From an uncultured Oscillospiraceae bacterium (lineage in GTDB: Bacteria > Bacillota > Clostridia > Oscillospirales > Ruminococcaceae): a DNA stretch of 64,000 bases. Below, in pieces: positions 50,654-60,091 of this stretch (the stretch's first letter is position 1; every line of letters starts with the position of its first letter). Location of the stretch: NCBI GenBank assembly GCA_934488695.1, contig CAKSSH010000002.1:1-64000 (forward strand), in the 5' to 3' direction. A program made the translations under genes and the position numbers. The notes under the pieces were generated by a model, which saw only the letters and a program-made list of their open reading frames with translations, had not been told where the DNA came from and did no database searches.

Positions 50654-51280
50654 ATGGCAAGATATACCGGTGCGGTTTGCAGATTGTGCCGCCGCGAGGG
50701 ACAAAAGTTGTTCTTAAAGGGCGACAGATGCTATAATGGCAAGTGCTCTCTTGATGTAAGAAAGACGGTTCCCGGTCAGCACGGCCAGGGCCGCAAGAAG
50801 GTTTCCGAGTACGGAATTCAGCTGAGAGCAAAGCAGAAAACAAAGAGATATTACGGTGTTCTGGAAAGCCAGTTCGCTAAGTATTTTGAAATGGCAGAGA
50901 GAAAGACGGGCATGACCGGCGAAAACCTGCTGCGGATTTTGGAGTCGAGACTGGACAACGTTATTTATCGTCTGGGCTTTGCCGCTTCCCGTGCGCAGGC
51001 CAGACAGTTGGTGCTGCACGGCCATTTTACCGTTAACGGCAGAAGAGTCAACATTCCGTCCTTCCTGGTCAAGGAAGGCGACGTGGTTGCGGTTTGCGAC
51101 AAGACCAAGGCTGCCGACTTTATGAAGGCGCTTGTAGAGGCTAACGGCGCAAGACCGGTTCCGCAGTGGATGGACCTCAATCGCGATGCTTGCACGGCTA
51201 AGATCGTTCGCTTGCCGAACCGCGAGGAAATCGATCTGGAGGTCGAGGAACACCTGATCGTCGAGTTGTATTCAAAGTAA
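50654..51280 (+). CDS. rpsD: Ribosomal protein S4 (zinc-binding form)
   Basis: The 208-residue protein has four N-terminal Cys (CRLC, then C26 and C31 in DRCYNGKC) for zinc, and the S4 RNA-binding domain ([26 protein letters not shown]). It starts 30S assembly and is a translational repressor in other bacteria. An AGGAGGTG site lies before the ATG. Confidence 0.98.
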   Translation: MARYTGAVCRLCRREGQKLFLKGDRCYNGKCSLDVRKTVPGQHGQGRKKVSEYGIQLRAKQKTKRYYGVLESQFAKYFEMAERKTGMTGENLLRILESRLDNVIYRLGFAASRAQARQLVLHGHFTVNGRRVNIPSFLVKEGDVVAVCDKTKAADFMKALVEANGARPVPQWMDLNRDACTAKIVRLPNREEIDLEVEEHLIVELYSK

Positions 51281-51385
51281 GCTGCGTAATTTTCCGGTGC
51301 GTCCGCGCTTGTTTGGCGCGCGGCGCACGGGAGTGCGTATCAGAATTCTGCGGCCTTCGGCCGCAAAAGGGAGGGCTATGATTAT

Positions 51386-52348
51386 ATGATAGAATTTCAG
51401 AAACCCAAATTCACCTCCACAGACTTGGCAGCAGACGGGCGGTACGGTAAATTTGTCGTGGAGCCCCTTGAAAGAGGCTACGGCATTACACTGGGCAACA
51501 GCCTGAGACGGGTCCTTTTGTCCTCACTTCCCGGAGTTGCTGTTACGTCGGTTCGTATTGACGGAATACAGCATGAGTTTTCGACGATTCCCGGTGTAAA
51601 GGAGGACGTGACCGAGATCGTTCTCAACATTAAGGGACTGACGCTCAATTACAGCGGAGAGGATGTCAAGGAGCTGACGATCAGCGCAAAGGGCGAAGGA
51701 GAGGTTACGGCAGCCAGTATTCAATCCGATGCGGAAATTGAAATTCTGGAGCCGGAAATGCATATTGCCACGCTGGGCCCCGATGCTGATTTGAATATGC
51801 ACCTGACCCTGGAAAAGGGTCGGGGCTATGTCTCTGCCGAAAGAAATAAGGAGATCATGAGCGAGCGCGGCGAAAGCCTCATCGGAGTTATTCCGGTGGA
51901 CAGTATTTACAGTCCGGTGCTCAAGGTCAATTATACCGTCGAAAACACCCGTGTCGGACAGATTACCGATTACGATAAGCTGACGCTGGAGGTTTGGACC
52001 GACGGGACCATTTCCGCAAAGGAAGCAGTTTCTCTTGCTGCCAAGGTTCTCAATGACCATCTCACCCTGTTTGTCGACCTTTCCGAAGAGGCCGCCAACA
52101 CCGAAATTATGGTTGAGAAGGATGATAAGAGCCACGAGAAGATCCTGGAGATGACTATTGAGGAGCTTGACCTTTCGGTGCGTTCTTTCAACTGCCTCAA
52201 GAGAGCCGGAATTAACACGGTGGAGGATCTGACTAACAAGACCGAGGAAGAAATGATGAAAGTTCGTAACCTCGGCAAGAAATCGCTTGAAGAGGTCATC
52301 AATAAGCTTCATTCGCTGGGCTATGACCTTAACCAGGAGATGGATTGA
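51386..52348 (+). CDS. rpoA: DNA-directed RNA polymerase subunit alpha
   Basis: The 320-residue protein has the N-terminal dimerisation domain ([26 protein letters not shown]) and, after a linker, the C-terminal domain ([32 protein letters not shown]) that binds UP elements and activators. It follows rpsD after a 105-base gap. rpoB and rpoC are not in the window. Confidence 0.98.
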   Translation: MIEFQKPKFTSTDLAADGRYGKFVVEPLERGYGITLGNSLRRVLLSSLPGVAVTSVRIDGIQHEFSTIPGVKEDVTEIVLNIKGLTLNYSGEDVKELTISAKGEGEVTAASIQSDAEIEILEPEMHIATLGPDADLNMHLTLEKGRGYVSAERNKEIMSERGESLIGVIPVDSIYSPVLKVNYTVENTRVGQITDYDKLTLEVWTDGTISAKEAVSLAAKVLNDHLTLFVDLSEEAANTEIMVEKDDKSHEKILEMTIEELDLSVRSFNCLKRAGINTVEDLTNKTEEEMMKVRNLGKKSLEEVINKLHSLGYDLNQEMD

Positions 52349-52412
52349 TTTAAACTTTAACAAAACGCCGTTCCGCACCGTTACGGTGCGGAGGATAAAG
52401 GAGTGAATTTTC

Positions 52413-52754
52413 ATGCCGGGTTCCAGAAAGCTTGGAAGAGCAACCAGCCATAGAAAGGCTATGCTCAGAGCAATGGTGACCTATCTGCTCGAGAACGGTA
52501 AGATTGAAACCACCGTTACCCGTGCAAAAGAGGTCGGCGCCATGACCGAAAAAATGATTACCGTGGCAAAAGCAAACAATCTTGCCGCAAAACGTCAGGT
52601 CATGAGCTTTGTCACCAAAGAAGCAGTGACCAAAAAGCTGTTTGACGAAATTGCCCCGAAGTATGCCGAGCGCAACGGCGGCTATACCAGAATTATTAAG
52701 GTTGGCCCCCGCCGCGGCGACGCTGCCGAGATGGCGATCATTGAGCTTGTCTGA
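52413..52754 (+). CDS. rplQ: Ribosomal protein L17
   Basis: The 113-residue protein begins [19 protein letters not shown] and has the L17 signature and the short Gram-positive length. AAAGGAG lies before the ATG. It is the last gene of the array; the ecf/truA/rplM/rpsI genes often found next in Firmicutes are missing. Confidence 0.98.
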   Translation: MPGSRKLGRATSHRKAMLRAMVTYLLENGKIETTVTRAKEVGAMTEKMITVAKANNLAAKRQVMSFVTKEAVTKKLFDEIAPKYAERNGGYTRIIKVGPRRGDAAEMAIIELV

Positions 52755-52792
52755 CAAAAGGATGTCCCGCTGAGGACGCGCTTTTACCTGCA

Positions 52793-52837
52793 AGCGCCCG
52801 ACGCACCAATAGGTGCGCCGGGCGCTGTCTTTTTTTG
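52793..52837 (+). terminator. Intrinsic terminator of the ribosomal array
   Basis: AGCGCCCGACGCACC and GGTGCGCCGGGCGCT pair around AATA with one mismatch; GTCTTTTTTT follows. Confidence 0.9.
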
Positions 52838-52972
52838 TATCAAAACCGCGTGTTTTGGTCTGCTTTACCCCGCTGTTTGAGTAAAAAAAGGAGCGTTTGG
52901 TGCGAAAAAGGCAGGCTGGCAGAAAAGGGGCTGTTTGTGAAAAAACAAACGATTGATTCCGGGTGAAAATGC

Positions 52973-53001
52973 TTGAAAAAAAAGAAAAAATACGGTATAA
53001 T
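52973..53001 (+). promoter_or_regulatory. Promoter of the apbE-rnf operon
   Basis: TTGAAA (52973-52978), 17 bases of A-rich DNA, TATAAT (52996-53001). Confidence 0.78.
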
Positions 53002-53051
53002 GAAAGAAAATTTCCCCGAAAATAAAGGTTTTTTGAAAAAAAGGAGATTTT

Positions 53052-54107
53052 ATGGCTCGAAGAATGCGCTCCGGGGGACAGGGCGCGCGTTGGCTGCTTT
53101 TAAGCCTGTGCGTGCTTTTATTATTGTCCGGGTGCGGACAGAAAAAAGCGGCCTTTTCGGCACGGGATTTTGTGATGGATACGCTGCTGACCCAGCAGCT
53201 TTACGGCGCGGATCAAGAAAGCGCCGAGGCAGCGGCATGTGCGGTCGTTGCGGCACTAAAGGAACAGGAAAATCGGCTTTCGGCCTTTTCGGATAAATCC
53301 GAAATCGGGCAAATAAACCGCGCACAGGGGGAGCCGGTCGTCGTTTCCCGGGAGACCTTCGCACTGATTCAGCGTGCGCTTACCTATTCGCTGGAAAGCG
53401 CGGGCTGTTTTGATGTAACGGTGTATCCGCTCAGCCGTTTGTGGAAACAGACGCTGAGCGACGGTGTTTTACCTTCTGAAGCAGCCGTGAAAAAAGCGCG
53501 GGAGCAGGTGGATTTTCGGGCAGTGCGCTTGGATGAATCGAAAAAAACCGTGACGCTGCCGGCGGGAGCCGGGCTGGACCTCGGTGCGGTTGCCAAGGGC
53601 GCAGCGCTGGAAAGTGCGCAGGCATGCTACAAAGAAGCCGGCGTAAACGGTGCGATTTGTTCTTTGGGCGGCAGCGCCATGCTGGTGATGGGGCAAAAGC
53701 CGGACGGAAGCGCTTTTCGGATTGGCGTGCGCAATCCTTTTTCACAAGACAGCACCGACTTTTTTGCTGTGTTGCAGGTGCGCGATCGTGTCCTCTCCAC
53801 CTCGGGGACGTATGAGCGCTGTCGAGAGATAGACGGGTATTTGGTCCACCATGTTTTGGATCTGTCTACCGGGAAACCGGCCGAGAGCGATCTTGCTTCG
53901 GTGACGGTTTTAGGACAGGACGGGGCGGCGTGCGACTTTTTGTCGACTCGCTTGTTTTTGGCAGGCTTTTCCGAGGCAAAAGAGCTTGTCAAGCAGCAGG
54001 GCCTTTCGGCGGTGCTGGTTTCGCAGGATCGCCGCGTCTTTGTAACCGAGGATCTTGCCCCGGATTTTTCTCTGATCGATAAAACGTTTGAAAGGATTGA
54101 GAGCTGA
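53052..54107 (+). CDS. ApbE-family FAD:protein FMN transferase, lipoprotein
   Basis: The 351-residue protein has a lipoprotein signal peptide (LLLLSGC, with the lipidated Cys at residue 28), so it is anchored outside the membrane. The ApbE domain follows: FVMDTLL, the LSAFSDKSEIGQINR segment, LDLGAVAKGAALE (FAD and Mg site), SLGGSAMLVMG and HVLDLSTGKPAE. ApbE links FMN covalently to a Thr of RnfG and RnfD or NqrB/C. It heads the rnf operon, which fits flavinylation of the Rnf subunits encoded just downstream. The next gene overlaps its stop. Confidence 0.94.
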   Translation: MARRMRSGGQGARWLLLSLCVLLLLSGCGQKKAAFSARDFVMDTLLTQQLYGADQESAEAAACAVVAALKEQENRLSAFSDKSEIGQINRAQGEPVVVSRETFALIQRALTYSLESAGCFDVTVYPLSRLWKQTLSDGVLPSEAAVKKAREQVDFRAVRLDESKKTVTLPAGAGLDLGAVAKGAALESAQACYKEAGVNGAICSLGGSAMLVMGQKPDGSAFRIGVRNPFSQDSTDFFAVLQVRDRVLSTSGTYERCREIDGYLVHHVLDLSTGKPAESDLASVTVLGQDGAACDFLSTRLFLAGFSEAKELVKQQGLSAVLVSQDRRVFVTEDLAPDFSLIDKTFERIES

Positions 54108-54490
54108 TGCGCCGCAGGCTTGTTTCTCCGGCTTTTGCCGTGGTCTGCTTGCTGCTTGCCGCCGGTTGCCTTTTGGCTATTTTTCTTCAGCAGCGGCAAA
54201 AAGAAGCGCAAATCCTTGAAATATATCAGCAGAACAAACCCGTTGCCGTGTTGGCGCTGTCGCAGGATACGGAGTATTCTCTGCCAGAGGTCGGCATGAA
54301 AATTACCGTGCGAAATCGGGCGGCCTATATTTCCGAGAGCAGCTGCCCCTGCAAGACCTGTCAGCGGTTCGGAAAATTGAGCCGCGCCGGGCAAACGGCG
54401 GTGTGCTTGCCGTCGCGCATTTGTTTGATCGTCAAGGGCAATAGCGATGTGGACGCGGTGCTTTGCGCCGGAGCGGGGGAAAGAAAATGA
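54107..54490 (+). CDS. NusG domain II-containing membrane-anchored protein
   Basis: The 127-residue protein starts at the ATG at 54107, overlapping the apbE stop by one base. An N-terminal membrane helix (residues 9-27) is followed by an external domain of the NusG-II family: VGMKITVRNRAAYISESSCP with CPCKTC, and CLPSRICLIVKG. Proteins of this family often occur next to rnf or ApbE genes in Clostridia; the function is unknown. Conserved Cys pairs in an external domain could form disulfides or bind a metal. Confidence 0.85.
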   Translation: MRRRLVSPAFAVVCLLLAAGCLLAIFLQQRQKEAQILEIYQQNKPVAVLALSQDTEYSLPEVGMKITVRNRAAYISESSCPCKTCQRFGKLSRAGQTAVCLPSRICLIVKGNSDVDAVLCAGAGERK

Positions 54491-55011
54491 AAAAGATGTC
54501 AACCGCTGCTGTGGCACAGCTGGGACTGCTCGGAGCGTTGTGCATGACGCTTTCGTTTTTGGAAACGCTGCTGCCGCCGCTGCCGTTTTTGCCGCCGGGC
54601 TTTAAATTGGGTCTTGCCAATATTGCCGTGATGTATGCGCTTCTGTGCGGCGGATTGGGTTGGGGACTTTGTCTTTGCGCGTTGAAGGCGCTGTTTACCT
54701 TAGGGATGAGCGGTGGACTTGCGTTTCTGCTCAGTCTCGCCGGCTCGCTTTTGTCGGTGCTGGTGATGGCCGGGCTCATGCGGCTTTTCGGTCTTCGGAT
54801 CTCTTATGCCGCGCTGAGCGTGTCCGGCGCATTATGTCATAATGCGGCACAGCTTTTTGTGGTGACGCTGATTGCCGATTCGCCGGGTATTTTCTATTAC
54901 GCGCCGGTGTTGGTGCTGGCCGCACTTTTGTGCGGTTGCGCGACTGCCGCATTGGTACGTCTATTGATGCCTTATTATCGAAAATATACCGCACTTTTTT
55001 CGAGAGGATGA
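54487..55011 (+). CDS. Gx-family membrane protein (heptaprenyl diphosphate synthase component I-like)
   Basis: The 174-residue protein starts at the ATG at 54487 in the previous stop (ATGA). It has five or six membrane helices and the family segment LGLLGALCMTLSFLETLLPP then PPGFKLGLANIAVMYAL. Annotation pipelines call this family Gx transporter or HepT-like; it resembles ECF-type substrate-binding membrane proteins. It is often found in rnf loci and may handle a flavin or isoprenoid-related compound. The role is inference. Confidence 0.82.
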   Translation: MKKMSTAAVAQLGLLGALCMTLSFLETLLPPLPFLPPGFKLGLANIAVMYALLCGGLGWGLCLCALKALFTLGMSGGLAFLLSLAGSLLSVLVMAGLMRLFGLRISYAALSVSGALCHNAAQLFVVTLIADSPGIFYYAPVLVLAALLCGCATAALVRLLMPYYRKYTALFSRG

Positions 55012-55016
55012 TTTTG

Positions 55017-56306
55017 TTGAGTATTTCACTTCGGACCGTCAAGGTCGCCCATCACAAGGACACTGCCGAGCTGCCGACTCGTGTGATGCCGACCCCGCAA
55101 AAACTTTTGCTGCCGATGTTGCAGCATATCGGCCGTCCTTGTACGCCTTCCGTGAAGGTGGGGGACGTTGTTTTAAAGGGTCAAGTGATCGGCGACAGTG
55201 AAGAGTTTATGTCGGCGCCGATTCATGCACCCACCTCCGGAAAGGTGACGGCTGTGCGCGATGTGCTGACTGCCGGCGGCAGTTATGCACCGGCGGTGGA
55301 AATCACCGCAGACGGGGAGGATCGTGCAATTGAAACGGCGCCGATTGAGGTGCACGACCGGCAGGAGCTGATTGCGGCAACGCGACGGCTCGGTTTGGTG
55401 GGACTCGGCGGAGCAGGTTTTCCGACCAGTATTAAATTTGCACCCAAAAATCCGGAGGCGTTGGATACGCTGATTATCAATGCAACCGAATGTGAGCCGT
55501 TTATCACCTCGGATTATCGGGAAATGATGGAAAACGGCGAGGAGATTGCCGACGGAATTGAGCAGATGGTTCAATGGATGGGTCTTTCGCGCGCTATCAT
55601 AGGGATTGAAAACAATAAGCCGGCCGCGGTTGAAAAAATGCGTGCGTTGGCACGGGGCCGCTATGAGGTCAAATGCTTGCCCTCCTCCTATCCGCAAGGG
55701 GCCGAAAAGGTGATTATTTATCATTGCACCGGTCGTAGGGTGCTGGAGGGACAGCTGCCGGCAGATCAAGGCGTTCTGGTTCTCAATGTTACCTCGCTGG
55801 GAAATTTAATGCGGGGCCTGCGCACCGGTATGCCGCTGACCCACCGACGGGTGACCGTCAGCGGGGACTGCGTGGCGGAGCCGGCAAATGTGCTGGCACC
55901 GATTGGCACGTCGATTCGTGAGCTGATTGATTTTTGCGGCGGAAAAGTCGGCCATCCGGCAAAGCTGCTGATGGGCGGCCCGATGATGGGTATTTCGGTA
56001 TACAGCGATACGCTGTCTATTGTTAAAAATAACAATGCCATTTTGCTGTTGTCTGAAAAGCTGGGATTGTCGCCGGAGCCGTCTCCTTGTATTCGGTGCG
56101 GCCGGTGTATACGGGCTTGTCCTCTGTCGCTTATGCCGACGGTTTTTGAGCATGCGTGGGAGCAGCAGGACTTTTCTTTGCTGGAGCAGCAGAAGGTCCA
56201 GCTCTGTATGGAGTGCGGCTGCTGTGCTTATGTCTGCCCGGCAAATCGCCCGCTGGTACAGGTCAATCGTCTTGCAAAACAGGCGCTGCGCGCCCGAAAA
56301 AAATAA
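55017..56306 (+). CDS. rnfC: Electron transport complex subunit RnfC
   Basis: The protein of about 429 residues probably starts at the TTG at 55017, nine bases after GAGAGG; an ATG at 55008 is in frame but directly abuts that site. It has an N-terminal SLBB/barrel region, the NADH/FMN domain (GLVGLGGAGFPTSIKF, INATECEPFITSDYREM), and two C-terminal 4Fe-4S motifs (CIRCGRCIRACPL and CMECGCCAYVCPA). RnfC is the cytoplasmic NADH-binding subunit of the ferredoxin:NAD+ oxidoreductase that pumps Na+ or H+. It is shorter than proteobacterial RnfC, which have long repeat tails. Confidence 0.96.
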   Translation: MSISLRTVKVAHHKDTAELPTRVMPTPQKLLLPMLQHIGRPCTPSVKVGDVVLKGQVIGDSEEFMSAPIHAPTSGKVTAVRDVLTAGGSYAPAVEITADGEDRAIETAPIEVHDRQELIAATRRLGLVGLGGAGFPTSIKFAPKNPEALDTLIINATECEPFITSDYREMMENGEEIADGIEQMVQWMGLSRAIIGIENNKPAAVEKMRALARGRYEVKCLPSSYPQGAEKVIIYHCTGRRVLEGQLPADQGVLVLNVTSLGNLMRGLRTGMPLTHRRVTVSGDCVAEPANVLAPIGTSIRELIDFCGGKVGHPAKLLMGGPMMGISVYSDTLSIVKNNNAILLLSEKLGLSPEPSPCIRCGRCIRACPLSLMPTVFEHAWEQQDFSLLEQQKVQLCMECGCCAYVCPANRPLVQVNRLAKQALRARKK

Positions 56307-56324
56307 ACGGTTGGGAGAAAAGAC

Positions 56325-57272
56325 ATGGAAAAGTTTGTGATTTCTTCATCCCCGCACTTTAAAAGCGGAAACCGGACCGCCGGCATTATGCTGGCTGTTA
56401 TCGGCGCCCTGCTGCCGTCGGCGATTGCGGGCTGCATTTATTTCGGCCTGCCGGCCGTGGGGGTGATTGTTGTCGGAATCGCTTCGGCGGTGATCGCCGA
56501 GGCTGTGACCCAGAAGCTTATGCGTCAGCCGGTTACGGTGTCGGATTTTTCTGCGGTGTTGACCGGACTGCTTTTGGCATTGAATCTGCCGTCTACCACG
56601 CCGCTGTGGATTGTTGCGCTGGGCAGTGTGCTGTCTATTGTGGTTGCCAAACAGATGTTTGGCGGGCTGGGGTGCAACTTTGTCAATCCGGCGCTACTGG
56701 GGCGCATTGTCGTGACCCTTTGCTTTACCGAGGCAACCTCACGATTTTTAGAGCCGTTTGCGCCGGTGGACGCGGTGTCCGGAGCAACGCTGCTTAATTC
56801 CATTCAGTCCGGCGGAAAGCTGCCCGGTCTTTGGCAGGTTTTTATCGGAAACCATGCCGGCTGTATCGGGGAGACCTGCTCGGCGGCACTTATTTTGGGC
56901 GGCATTGTGCTGATTGCGTTGCGAATCATCAGTCCGATTATTCCGATTTCTTATATTGCGACCACCTATGCCATGACAGCTCTTTTCGGACATAGTCCGC
57001 TGTACAGTGTCTTGTCGGGCGGATTGCTCATCGGCGCTGTTTTTATGGCGACAGATTATGTCACAAGTCCGTTGACGGCGCGCGGAAAGCTGATTTTCGG
57101 TATCGGCTGCGGATTGATTACGGCTGTTATCCGAATCTGGGGCTCCAACGCCGAGGGTGTTTCTTATGCCATTGTGTTTATGAATGTGCTGACGCCGCTG
57201 ATCGACCGTGCAACCATGCGTCGCAGCCCGTTTGCTTCTTCAAAAAAGAAACGGGAGGTGCAGGGGGCGTGA
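56325..57272 (+). CDS. rnfD: Electron transport complex subunit RnfD
   Basis: The 315-residue membrane protein has about nine helices. The SGATLLNS motif (near residue 150) carries the Thr expected to hold covalent FMN, placed by ApbE. The segment LGCNFVNPALLGRI and ATDYVTSP match NqrB/RnfD. It forms the ion-translocating core with RnfE and RnfA. The rnfG start overlaps its stop. Confidence 0.96.
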   Translation: MEKFVISSSPHFKSGNRTAGIMLAVIGALLPSAIAGCIYFGLPAVGVIVVGIASAVIAEAVTQKLMRQPVTVSDFSAVLTGLLLALNLPSTTPLWIVALGSVLSIVVAKQMFGGLGCNFVNPALLGRIVVTLCFTEATSRFLEPFAPVDAVSGATLLNSIQSGGKLPGLWQVFIGNHAGCIGETCSAALILGGIVLIALRIISPIIPISYIATTYAMTALFGHSPLYSVLSGGLLIGAVFMATDYVTSPLTARGKLIFGIGCGLITAVIRIWGSNAEGVSYAIVFMNVLTPLIDRATMRRSPFASSKKKREVQGA

Positions 57273-57808
57273 AACAGCTTTTGAAACCGATTGCGGTGCT
57301 GACGCTGATTGCCTTTGTTTGTACCGCGGCGCTTGCCGGGGTCAATCTTTTGACCCGCGACATTATCAGAATTTCCGAGGAAAAAGCTGCGCAGGCAGCT
57401 ATGCATGAAATGCTGGAGGATCCAAAAGGGTTTGAAACGCTCTCAGTCAGCGAGGAGCTTTTGAAGCAGTATCATGTTCAATCGGTCTGCCGCGCTAAAA
57501 GCGGACTGGGCTATATTGTACAGTCCTCTGCAAAGGGTTATGGCGGAGAAATGCGGCTGATGCTGTCTTTTTCGCCGACGGGAGAGGTGCTTTCGCTTCG
57601 GGTGCTTTCGCATGAGGAGACCAACGGCGTCGGGACACGCGCTGTTGAAAGCCGGGAATTTCTTGACCGTTTTTGCGGGAAAAACGCAGCGCAGGGCGGC
57701 GAGATTGCGGCAGTGGCCGGTGCAACCGTTTCTTCGACGGCGGTTGTGAATGCCGTTAACGGCGCCGCAAACTTCTTGATAGCCGCAGGCCTTGCGGCCG
57801 GGGAATAG
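57269..57808 (+). CDS. rnfG: Electron transport complex subunit RnfG
   Basis: The 179-residue protein starts at the GTG at 57269 and overlaps rnfD by four bases. One N-terminal membrane helix is followed by an external FMN-binding domain. The flavin site reads AGATVSSTAVV; the usual motif is S(T)GAT, so the first residue is altered but the FMN-accepting Thr is kept. The segment LSHEETNGVGTRAVE is typical. It relays electrons across the membrane via covalent FMN. Confidence 0.95.
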   Translation: MKQLLKPIAVLTLIAFVCTAALAGVNLLTRDIIRISEEKAAQAAMHEMLEDPKGFETLSVSEELLKQYHVQSVCRAKSGLGYIVQSSAKGYGGEMRLMLSFSPTGEVLSLRVLSHEETNGVGTRAVESREFLDRFCGKNAAQGGEIAAVAGATVSSTAVVNAVNGAANFLIAAGLAAGE

Positions 57809-57821
57809 GAGGGGATACGAT

Positions 57822-58514
57822 ATGAAAAACGAAAAATTGTCGGTTCTCCTAAACGGGATCCTTCGCCAAAATCCGGTGTTGGTTTTGGTGCTGGGCACCT
57901 GTCCGACGCTGGCGGTCACTACGCAGGCAAAAAATGCCATCGGTATGGGGCTTGCGACCATTTTTGTGCTGATTTGTTCCAATTTTGTTATTTCTTTGCT
58001 GCGTCGGCTGATTCCGGACACGGTCCGGATCCCCTGTTACATTGTGGTCATTTCCACCTTTGTAACGATTGTCGGCCTTATTATGCAGGCCTTTGTTCCG
58101 GCTATTTACAGTGCGTTGGGCGTCTTTTTGCCCTTGATTGTTGTGAACTGTATTATTCTCGGGCGCGCCGAGATGTTCGCCAGCAAAAACCCGCCGCTGC
58201 TTTCGGCCATTGACGGGCTTTCCATGGGTCTCGGCTTTACGCTGACCTTGTTCTTGATGGCTTCTACTCGTGAAATTCTGGGCTTTGGCACCTTTTTCGG
58301 GATGGATATTACCTGCGGCGTATTTCAGCCGTTATCAATCCTGACGCAGCCGGCCGGCGGATTCTTTGTGTTCGGTGTGCTGATGGCTTTGTCGATTCTG
58401 TTCCAGCAAAAACGCGGGAAAAAGGATATTAAAAGGTCGGTCGACTGCGCATCCTGCGGGCTCTGTGAGCAGGGGTGTGCCGGATGTTCCGGCAAAAAGG
58501 AGGCGGAGGCATGA
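57822..58514 (+). CDS. rnfE: Electron transport complex subunit RnfE with a Cys-rich tail
   Basis: The 230-residue protein starts at the ATG at 57822 behind AGGAGGGG. Six membrane helices hold the family motifs GTCPTLAVTTQAKNAIGMGL and VNCIILGRAEMFAS. After the last helix a soluble tail has five Cys (209, 212, 215, 219 and 222; CASCGLCEQGC then AGC). This spacing could ligate an iron-sulfur cluster or another metal, which is not part of the core RnfE fold. The rnfA start overlaps its stop. Confidence 0.95.
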   Translation: MKNEKLSVLLNGILRQNPVLVLVLGTCPTLAVTTQAKNAIGMGLATIFVLICSNFVISLLRRLIPDTVRIPCYIVVISTFVTIVGLIMQAFVPAIYSALGVFLPLIVVNCIILGRAEMFASKNPPLLSAIDGLSMGLGFTLTLFLMASTREILGFGTFFGMDITCGVFQPLSILTQPAGGFFVFGVLMALSILFQQKRGKKDIKRSVDCASCGLCEQGCAGCSGKKEAEA

Positions 58515-59143
58515 GGGCATTTTTGATTATTTTGTTCGGCGCGATTTTAACCGACAATGTAGTGCTGTCCAAATTCATGGGCATTTGCCCGTTTCTCGGC
58601 GTTTCCAATAAAACCGACTCTGCCATCGGCATGGGTCTTGCGGTGACGGCGGTTATCACCATTTCCACGGCAGTCACCTATCCGCTGGCAACGTTGGTGC
58701 TGATTCCGAACGGCCTTTCGTTTTTAAATACAATTGTGTTTATTTTGGTGATTGCATCGTTTGTCCAAATGCTGGAAATGGTGTTGAAAAAGTTCTTGCC
58801 GGCGCTGTACGCGGCGCTGGGAATCTATCTGCCGTTAATTACCACCAACTGTGCCGTGCTGGGCATAACACTGCTGAATATTGAGAACTACGCTGGGATG
58901 AGCGAATACCCGTCGGCGTTGGTGAATGCGGTTGGTGCGGGGCTGGGGTTTTTGATGGCCATGGTGATTTTCTCGGGTGTACGTACCCGGCTCTGCAGTG
59001 AAAAAATTCCGAAATGCTTTCAAGGACTGCCTATTACGCTGGTGGCCGCTTCCATTGTGGCGGTTTCGTTTATGGGCTTTTCCGGTGTTATTGACGGCAT
59101 TTTCGGCCAGTCGGCGGCTATGGCGCCTTTCTTTCTGAAGTAA
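58511..59143 (+). CDS. rnfA: Electron transport complex subunit RnfA
   Basis: The 210-residue protein starts at the ATG at 58511 (ATGA overlap with rnfE). Its six helices are inverted in topology to RnfE and share the NVVLSKFMGICPFLGVS and TTNCAVLGI motifs, with Cys residues that hold a 2Fe-2S cluster between RnfA and RnfE in solved structures. Confidence 0.96.
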   Translation: MRAFLIILFGAILTDNVVLSKFMGICPFLGVSNKTDSAIGMGLAVTAVITISTAVTYPLATLVLIPNGLSFLNTIVFILVIASFVQMLEMVLKKFLPALYAALGIYLPLITTNCAVLGITLLNIENYAGMSEYPSALVNAVGAGLGFLMAMVIFSGVRTRLCSEKIPKCFQGLPITLVAASIVAVSFMGFSGVIDGIFGQSAAMAPFFLK

Positions 59144-59155
59144 GGAGAATGTGAT

Positions 59156-59944
59156 ATGAAGGATTTGTTATTACCGATTGCGGTGGTATCGGCGCTGGGG
59201 CTTTTGTTTGGCATTCTGTTAAGCTTTGTACAGAAAAAGCTGGCTGTCCCGGAGGATGAGCGAGTCGCAAAGATTCGTGAGGCGCTGCCGGGCGCCAATT
59301 GCGGCGGATGCGGATTTGCCTCCTGCGACAGCTATGCTCAGGCGGTGGTTCAGGATGGAGCGGCCGTCAACATTTGTCGGGTCGGCGGTGAAAAAGCGGC
59401 CGAAAAGATCGCGGCGGTCATGGGGGTGGACGCCGGCGAGCAGCGTCGCTTGCGCGCTTACGTGCGCTGCCGCGGATGTGCCGAAAGCCCACAGGACTTG
59501 CTGGATTATCGCGGGATTCAAAGCTGTAAGGCGGTTTCCGCTTTTTACGGCGGCCGGCTCAACTGCACCTACGGCTGCACCGGGTATGGGGATTGCGTTG
59601 CAGCCTGCAGTTTTAACGCGATTTCGGTGCAGAACGCCGTTGCGGTGGTGGATCCGTCGCGTTGCACCGGATGCCTTGCCTGCGTGGAGGCTTGCCCTAA
59701 GGGAATCATTGAGCCGATTGAAGCAACACCCGGTTATATGGTTGCCTGTCGCAACCGGGAGCAGGGCAAGTACACCCGAGTGGAGTGTTCCCACGGTTGT
59801 ATCGGTTGCAAAAAATGCGAAAAGAATTGTCCGTCCGGCGCCGTGACGGTAGACGGATTTTTGGCGCGGATAGACCGTCAAAAATGCACCTTGTGCGGAA
59901 AGTGCGCGCAGGATTGTCCGGTCGGATGTATTCAATTTTGCTAA
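59156..59944 (+). CDS. rnfB: Electron transport complex subunit RnfB
   Basis: The 262-residue protein has one N-terminal membrane helix, a 4Fe-4S domain (NCGGCGFASCDSYA) and several ferredoxin-type motifs: CTYGCTGYGDCVAAC, CTGCLACVEACP, CIGCKKCEKNCP and CTLCGKCAQDCP. It accepts electrons from reduced ferredoxin on the cytoplasmic side. It ends the operon. The order rnfCDGEAB is the typical clostridial one. Confidence 0.96.
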   Translation: MKDLLLPIAVVSALGLLFGILLSFVQKKLAVPEDERVAKIREALPGANCGGCGFASCDSYAQAVVQDGAAVNICRVGGEKAAEKIAAVMGVDAGEQRRLRAYVRCRGCAESPQDLLDYRGIQSCKAVSAFYGGRLNCTYGCTGYGDCVAACSFNAISVQNAVAVVDPSRCTGCLACVEACPKGIIEPIEATPGYMVACRNREQGKYTRVECSHGCIGCKKCEKNCPSGAVTVDGFLARIDRQKCTLCGKCAQDCPVGCIQFC

Positions 59945-59951
59945 AGCTTAA

Positions 59952-59986
59952 GGCGGCGCCCCTATGGGGCGGCCGCCGTTTTTTTT
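59952..59986 (+). terminator. Intrinsic terminator of the rnf operon
   Basis: GGCGGCGCCCC pairs with GGGGCGGCCGCC around TAT with one bulge, and eight T residues follow. Confidence 0.85.
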
Positions 59987-60063
59987 GAGATCCGGTTACC
60001 ACCCCGCGCTGCGTGTCCGAATGATGGATGGGGCGGCCGCCGTTTTTTTGAGACCCGTTTACC
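59966..60063 (+). repeat. Duplicated terminator half (two about 34-bp direct copies)
   Basis: 59966-60000 and 60030-60063 both read GGGGCGGCCGCCGTTTTTTT then GAGA, CCGTTTACC-like bases, with few differences. The second copy lacks the left arm of the stem, so it is probably not a terminator. Confidence 0.7.
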
Positions 60064-60091
60064 GGAAATTCGGAAAAATGCGCAAATTTTC

